20,288 bases of DNA from Candidatus Cloacimonadota bacterium. Lineage in GTDB: Bacteria; Cloacimonadota; Cloacimonadia; Cloacimonadales; Cloacimonadaceae. The notes under the pieces were generated by a model. It did no database searches. It saw nothing but the letters and a program-made list of their open reading frames with translations, and was not told where the DNA came from. Made by a program: the position numbers and the translations under genes. Shown piece by piece: positions 17,261 through 20,288 of the stretch (position 1 is its first letter; each line of letters starts with the position of its first letter). The DNA is taken from positions 1 through 20,288 of the forward strand of contig JAEWNJ010000090.1 of assembly GCA_023392795.1 (NCBI GenBank), given 5' to 3'.

Positions 17261-18595
17261 ATGTCGCAAGACTTTATAATGGAAGAATATGAGCTTGAAG
17301 AAGAAGAGTGGGAAGAGCTCGAACAGGAAGAAGAAAAGAGCGCGTTTATCGCCACTCTGATCCGGCAAGGTGAAAGCGCTGATGAAAGCGAAGCATCTCT
17401 GGATGAATTGGAACGTTTGGCAGACACCGCCGGCATCATCGTACTGGGACGCTATACGCAAAAACGGCCGCAACCAGAACGTGCTACATATTTTGGTAAG
17501 GGCTTTCTGGAAGAACTGAGCGCGAAGTTTTTCGGAGCAAAAGCCGATGTGTTGATCATCAACGAAGAGCTTTCACCCATGCAGGCCCGCAATATCGAGA
17601 AAAACTTCGGCATCAGAGTGATCGACCGCACGGAACTGATCCTTTCGATCTTTCACCATCATGCCAAGACCAAGGAAGCCAAGCTGCAGGTGAAGCTGGC
17701 GGAATTGCAATACCAACTGCCCCGGTTAAAGAAACTCTGGGGACATTTTGATAAAGAAAGAGGCAGCATGCGCAGCGCGGGCGGAGCCGCTACCCGCGGT
17801 ATGGGCGAAAAGCAGATTGAGATCGACAAACGCCTCATTCGCAGTAATATCCGGAAGATCAATTCCGCTATCGATAGCATCACCCGACACAAGGAAACCC
17901 AGCGTAAACAGCGTGACAACACAGGGAAAATCTGTCTGGTAGGATACACCAATGCCGGTAAATCCACTCTCTTCAACCGCCTCACTGATGCCGGTGTCCT
18001 GGTGGAGGATCGTCTCTTTGCCACTCTGGATTCCACCAGCCGTCAGTTAAAACTGAGCACCGGCAGTCCTGTGGTGATATCCGATACCGTAGGTTTCATC
18101 TCCAATCTGCCTCATCACCTGGTAGCCTCGTTTCGAGCTACTCTGATGGAGGCGATGGATGCAGATCTACTGCTGCATGTGGTGGATATCTCCGATCCCC
18201 GCCATGAGTACTATATTCAGGAAGTGAATGAAGTGCTTGCCGGCATCGGGGCGGATGGGATCGAGCAGATTATGGTGATGAACAAATGTGATTTGCTGGA
18301 TGAACGCATGCAGAAGCTACTGGAGCGTTACTTCGAGGATGCGGTGTTTGTTTCCGCTGCTCAGGGGCAGGGTATCGAGGCTTTGTTGGCGAGGTTGGAA
18401 AGCTCAGTCCTGAAAAACCAAAGCTACCAGATCAAGTTGCCCTACGCACAGACTGCCCTCGTTTCCCGTTTGCATGAAATCGGTAGAATTGATTCCGAGG
18501 ATTATCGGGAAGATGGCATCTTTCTAAGCGTAACGGTGGCGGCGAAAGATAAGCATTTGATTATGCCCTATCTCCTCGATGGGGAAAATCATTGA
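17261..18595 (+). CDS. hflX: Ribosome-associated GTPase HflX
   Basis: HflX is a GTPase that binds the large ribosomal subunit and can split stalled or idle ribosomes under stress. The frame extends upstream to 17183, but AAGGAG at 17248-17253 places the start at 17261, giving 444 residues. The glycine-rich segment GGAATRGMGEKQIE (174-187) corresponds to the family's GGIGTRGPGETQLE. G-domain motifs are G1 GYTNAGKST (228-236), switch I TLDSTSR (255-261, usually TLDPTTR), G3 DTVGF (275-279), G4 NKCD (341-344) and G5 SAA (365-367). An unusual acidic leader covers residues 8-25, with 13 Glu out of 18. It may be transcribed from its own promoter in the 123-bp gap, but none was identified. Confidence 0.93.
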   Translation: MSQDFIMEEYELEEEEWEELEQEEEKSAFIATLIRQGESADESEASLDELERLADTAGIIVLGRYTQKRPQPERATYFGKGFLEELSAKFFGAKADVLIINEELSPMQARNIEKNFGIRVIDRTELILSIFHHHAKTKEAKLQVKLAELQYQLPRLKKLWGHFDKERGSMRSAGGAATRGMGEKQIEIDKRLIRSNIRKINSAIDSITRHKETQRKQRDNTGKICLVGYTNAGKSTLFNRLTDAGVLVEDRLFATLDSTSRQLKLSTGSPVVISDTVGFISNLPHHLVASFRATLMEAMDADLLLHVVDISDPRHEYYIQEVNEVLAGIGADGIEQIMVMNKCDLLDERMQKLLERYFEDAVFVSAAQGQGIEALLARLESSVLKNQSYQIKLPYAQTALVSRLHEIGRIDSEDYREDGIFLSVTVAAKDKHLIMPYLLDGENH

Positions 18596-18619
18596 CACAT
18601 TCGAGCCAGTAGATATCAG
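18592..18619 (+). promoter_or_regulatory. Candidate sigma70-type promoter for ctfAB
   Basis: A perfect TTGACA (18592-18597), overlapping the hflX stop codon, lies 16 bp upstream of TATCAG (18614-18619, 4 of 6). The start would be near 18626, about 30 nt before the ctfA ATG. It matches the candidate promoter at 3239-3266 in -35 box, spacing and most of the -10 box. Confidence 0.5.
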
Positions 18620-18655
18620 AGTACCAAAGAAATATTCAGTTGATCAGGAGTTGAA

Positions 18656-19321
18656 ATGGTAAAACAGATTTCAGCAGCAGAAGCTGCAGCTCTCATTCCC
18701 AATGGCAGTCGCGTAGCCATCGGCGGCTTCCTGGCTGTCGGTGCGCCTGAATGCATCATTGATGCCATCGTTGAGCGCGGAGTACAGGATATCCACATGA
18801 TCGTTATCGCTTCCGATTGGGAAACCAAAGGTGTGGGCAAACTTGTGGTGGCAAAGCTGGTAAAAAGTGCGCAGGTATCCCATCTGGGTACCAACAAAGC
18901 CATCCAGACGCAGATGAATGCAGGAGAAATGCAGATCGAGCTAGTCCCGCAAGGAACCCTGATGGAGCGGGTGCGAGCCTATGGCGCCGGATTGGGTGGC
19001 ATTCTCACTCCCACCGGAGTGGGAACTGTGGTCGAAGAAGGTAAGCAAGTGCTGGAGATGGACGGAATCAGCTACATCCTCGAGCCAGCCATTCCCTGTG
19101 AATATGCCATAGTGAAAGCTTGGAAAGCCGACAAGATGGGCAATCTCGTCTTTCGCAAAACTGCCCGCAACAGCAATCCCATCATGGCTATGGCAGGTCG
19201 CGTTACCATCGCTGAAGCAGAAGAAATCGTCGAAATCGGCGAACTCGATCCCGAAGCCATCGCTTGCCCCGGAGTTTTCGTGAATTACATCGTTCAATCT
19301 ACGGAGGTGACCAATGGATAA
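18656..19321 (+). CDS. ctfA: Acetoacetate/butyrate-type CoA-transferase, subunit A
   Basis: This is the alpha subunit of a class I CoA-transferase that moves CoA between a short-chain acyl-CoA and a free acid such as acetoacetate, butyrate or acetate. The 221-residue length equals that of AtoD/CtfA. The segment NGSRVAIGGFLAVGAP (16-31) fits the CoA-transferase signature for this subunit exactly. GTLMERVRAYGAGLGG followed by TPTGVGT (100-123) is characteristic of AtoD-like proteins. AGGAG at 18646-18650 is 5 nt from the ATG. The last 8 bases overlap ctfB. Fermenters of amino acids such as lysine use such enzymes, but the true acid pair cannot be read from sequence. Confidence 0.9.
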   Translation: MVKQISAAEAAALIPNGSRVAIGGFLAVGAPECIIDAIVERGVQDIHMIVIASDWETKGVGKLVVAKLVKSAQVSHLGTNKAIQTQMNAGEMQIELVPQGTLMERVRAYGAGLGGILTPTGVGTVVEEGKQVLEMDGISYILEPAIPCEYAIVKAWKADKMGNLVFRKTARNSNPIMAMAGRVTIAEAEEIVEIGELDPEAIACPGVFVNYIVQSTEVTNG

Positions 19322-19961
19322 GCGCTCAATGATCGGACGCAGAATCGCCAAAGAATTCAAGGACGGAGATTATGTGAATCTCGGCATCGGACTGCCCACA
19401 GAGGCTGTGAACCACATTCCAGAGGGTGTGCACGTGATCTTCCAGAGTGAAAACGGCATGCTGGGCGTTGGCGCCAAGCCCGAAGAAGGCAAGGAAGACA
19501 AGGATATGATCAATGCCGGCGGTGGCCCCATCACAGCCCTCAAAGGTGCTTCGTTCTTCGATAGCGCCCTCTCCTTTGCCATCATTCGCGGCGGCCACAT
19601 CGACGCCACAGTTCTGGGCGCTTTGCAGGTGGATCAGCACGGCAATCTCGCCAATTGGATGATCCCCGGCAAAATGGTTCCCGGCATGGGCGGAGCGATG
19701 GATCTGGTTACCGGAGCCCGTAAAGTGATCGTGGCCATGGAGCATTGCGATAAGTACGGTAATTCCAAGATCCTGAAAGAGTGCAATCTCCCTCTCACCG
19801 CCAAGGGCAAGGTAAGCCTCATTATCACCGATATGGCGGTGATCGAAGTAACCGATCAGGGCCTGCTGTTAAAGGAAGTAGCCGAAGGCGTCAGCGTTGA
19901 GGAAGTACTCAAAGCCACCGAAGCTGATTTGACAGTGGCAACTGAAGTGAAGAGCTTCTAA
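19314..19961 (+). CDS. ctfB: Acetoacetate/butyrate-type CoA-transferase, subunit B
   Basis: This is the beta subunit, carrying the catalytic glutamate that forms the glutamyl-CoA thioester. Glu46 lies in FQSENG (43-48), a perfect fit to the family signature [LF]-[HQ]-S-E-N-G and at the same number as in E. coli AtoA. The 215-residue length and the segments INAGGGPIT and GGHIDATVLGALQVD are typical. The start is preceded by a very strong GGAGGT (19303-19308) 5 nt upstream, inside the end of ctfA, so the two subunits are translationally coupled for 1:1 assembly. Confidence 0.93.
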   Translation: MDKRSMIGRRIAKEFKDGDYVNLGIGLPTEAVNHIPEGVHVIFQSENGMLGVGAKPEEGKEDKDMINAGGGPITALKGASFFDSALSFAIIRGGHIDATVLGALQVDQHGNLANWMIPGKMVPGMGGAMDLVTGARKVIVAMEHCDKYGNSKILKECNLPLTAKGKVSLIITDMAVIEVTDQGLLLKEVAEGVSVEEVLKATEADLTVATEVKSF

Positions 19962-19981
19962 CAACCATTACCCTACAGATT

Positions 19982-20012
19982 GGGGCGCTCGCTGAAGCGC
20001 CCTGTTTTATTT
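19982..20012 (+). terminator. Rho-independent terminator of ctfAB
   Basis: GGGCGCT (19983-19989) pairs with AGCGCCC (19996-20002) across a 6-nt loop, with an outer G-T pair, and is followed by TGTTTTATTTT. It lies 20 bp after the ctfB stop. A near copy of this hairpin without the T tract occurs at 20042-20059. Confidence 0.88.
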
Positions 20013-20041
20013 TAAACGAGAAAAACAAGCATTGATGTACT

Positions 20042-20059
20042 GGCGCTCGCCGTAGCGCC
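20042..20059. repeat. Hairpin repeat resembling the ctfAB terminator stem
   Basis: GGCGCT / 6-nt loop / AGCGCC, followed by CTGGACA. The arms, loop size and following CCTG match the terminator at 19983-20002, but no T tract follows, so it does not look like a working terminator. Confidence 0.65.
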
Positions 20060-20084
20060 CTGGACATGACACCATTCATAACAT

Positions 20085-20104
20085 AGGCGGTACCGCGACC
20101 GCCT
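20085..20104. repeat. Perfect 7-bp palindrome with 6-nt loop
   Basis: AGGCGGT (20085-20091) pairs with ACCGCCT (20098-20104). Loop length equals that of the two preceding hairpins, but the stem sequence differs. No T tract follows. Confidence 0.65.
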
Positions 20105-20216
20105 GTACATCCATTCCTTGTTTCCTTCGCTGTTCGAACCCTCTTCCAACCCTCCTGCGTTCCACGGAAGAGGATTCCAGGAGAGTGGCAAGTGGGCGGA
20201 ATGCCAGCGTTAGGAT

Positions 20217-20256
20217 TGCAGGCGTCCCCGCCTGCATAAGCAGCATTTGCTGCTTA
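20217..20256. repeat. Two adjacent palindromes at the window edge
   Basis: TGCAGGCG (20217-20224) pairs with CGCCTGCA (20229-20236). Immediately after, TAAGCAGCA (20237-20245) pairs with TGCTGCTTA (20248-20256). With the hairpins at 20042 and 20085 and a looser CTCTTCC/GGAAGAG pair (20141-20147 with 20166-20172), they fill the gene-free stretch from 20013 to the window end. No protein or RNA gene was recognised there. Confidence 0.65.
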
Positions 20257-20288
20257 CCTTTCGCCTGAGACGCTTCTGCTTATGCCCC

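Noticed and set aside
16733..17473. 246-codon - strand frame spanning the S8 end and the hflX start
   Set aside because: It is antisense to the T9SS sorting domain and to the hflX N-terminus. Its composition is unlike a real protein, with no motif.
20042..20104. tRNA or structured RNA made of the tail hairpins
   Set aside because: The stems do not form a cloverleaf, no anticodon or T-loop motif is seen, and each hairpin stands alone. Repeats explain them better.

Overview
The window carries about 20.3 kb of bacterial chromosome at roughly 50% GC, with every convincing gene on the + strand. The strongest taxonomic signal is a group of very large secreted proteins. Each has a signal peptide, a run of beta-sandwich or propeller modules, and a C-terminal module of about 85 residues with a 'xPNP' turn, a central 'KIYNxxGQ'-like strand, 'ASGIYFLR' and a short basic tail. 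This is the type IX secretion (T9SS, Por) sorting domain of the Fibrobacterota-Chlorobiota-Bacteroidota superphylum. With a PorV/PorQ-type barrel and amino-acid-fermentation CoA-transferase genes, the best guess is a member of Cloacimonadota. That is inference from gene style, not a database match.

Layout. (1) 43-689: rplU-rpmA with a clear intrinsic terminator. (2) 690-1208: no supported gene, but two clusters of short GCAGAT/CGGAT repeats. (3) 1209-3185: a secreted peptidylarginine deiminase of the Porphyromonas PPAD type, retaining the catalytic set and both arginines that read a C-terminal carboxylate. (4) 3239-8742: a candidate promoter and leader hairpin, then a secreted M14 zinc carboxypeptidase whose stop codon overlaps the ribosome binding site of potA, then potB and potC (an ABC importer of the spermidine/putrescine type, with no binding protein gene nearby). 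(5) 8781-17137: a second candidate promoter, then a secreted M6-type protease homologue with a damaged active site (HQFAH in place of HExxH), a PorV/PorQ-like outer-membrane protein, and a 1393-residue subtilase. (6) 17261-18595: hflX. (7) 18592-20012: promoter, ctfA, ctfB (acetoacetate/butyrate-type CoA-transferase) and terminator. (8) 20013-20288: no gene, but a string of palindromes, two of them near copies of each other.

How it may work together. Four T9SS cargo proteins acting on proteins or peptides lie beside a PorV-like secretion partner and an inner-membrane importer. A plausible reading is a surface protein-processing locus of a peptide-fermenting anaerobe. The subtilase would cut proteins, the M14 enzyme would trim C-terminal residues (possibly Lys/Arg, given an Asp at the specificity position), and the PPAD-like enzyme would convert C-terminal arginine to citrulline plus ammonia. 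The inactive-looking M6 homologue may bind rather than cut. PotABC could bring in a small cationic product. The CoA-transferase fits downstream amino acid fermentation. The links between these steps are hypotheses; the individual gene calls are much firmer.
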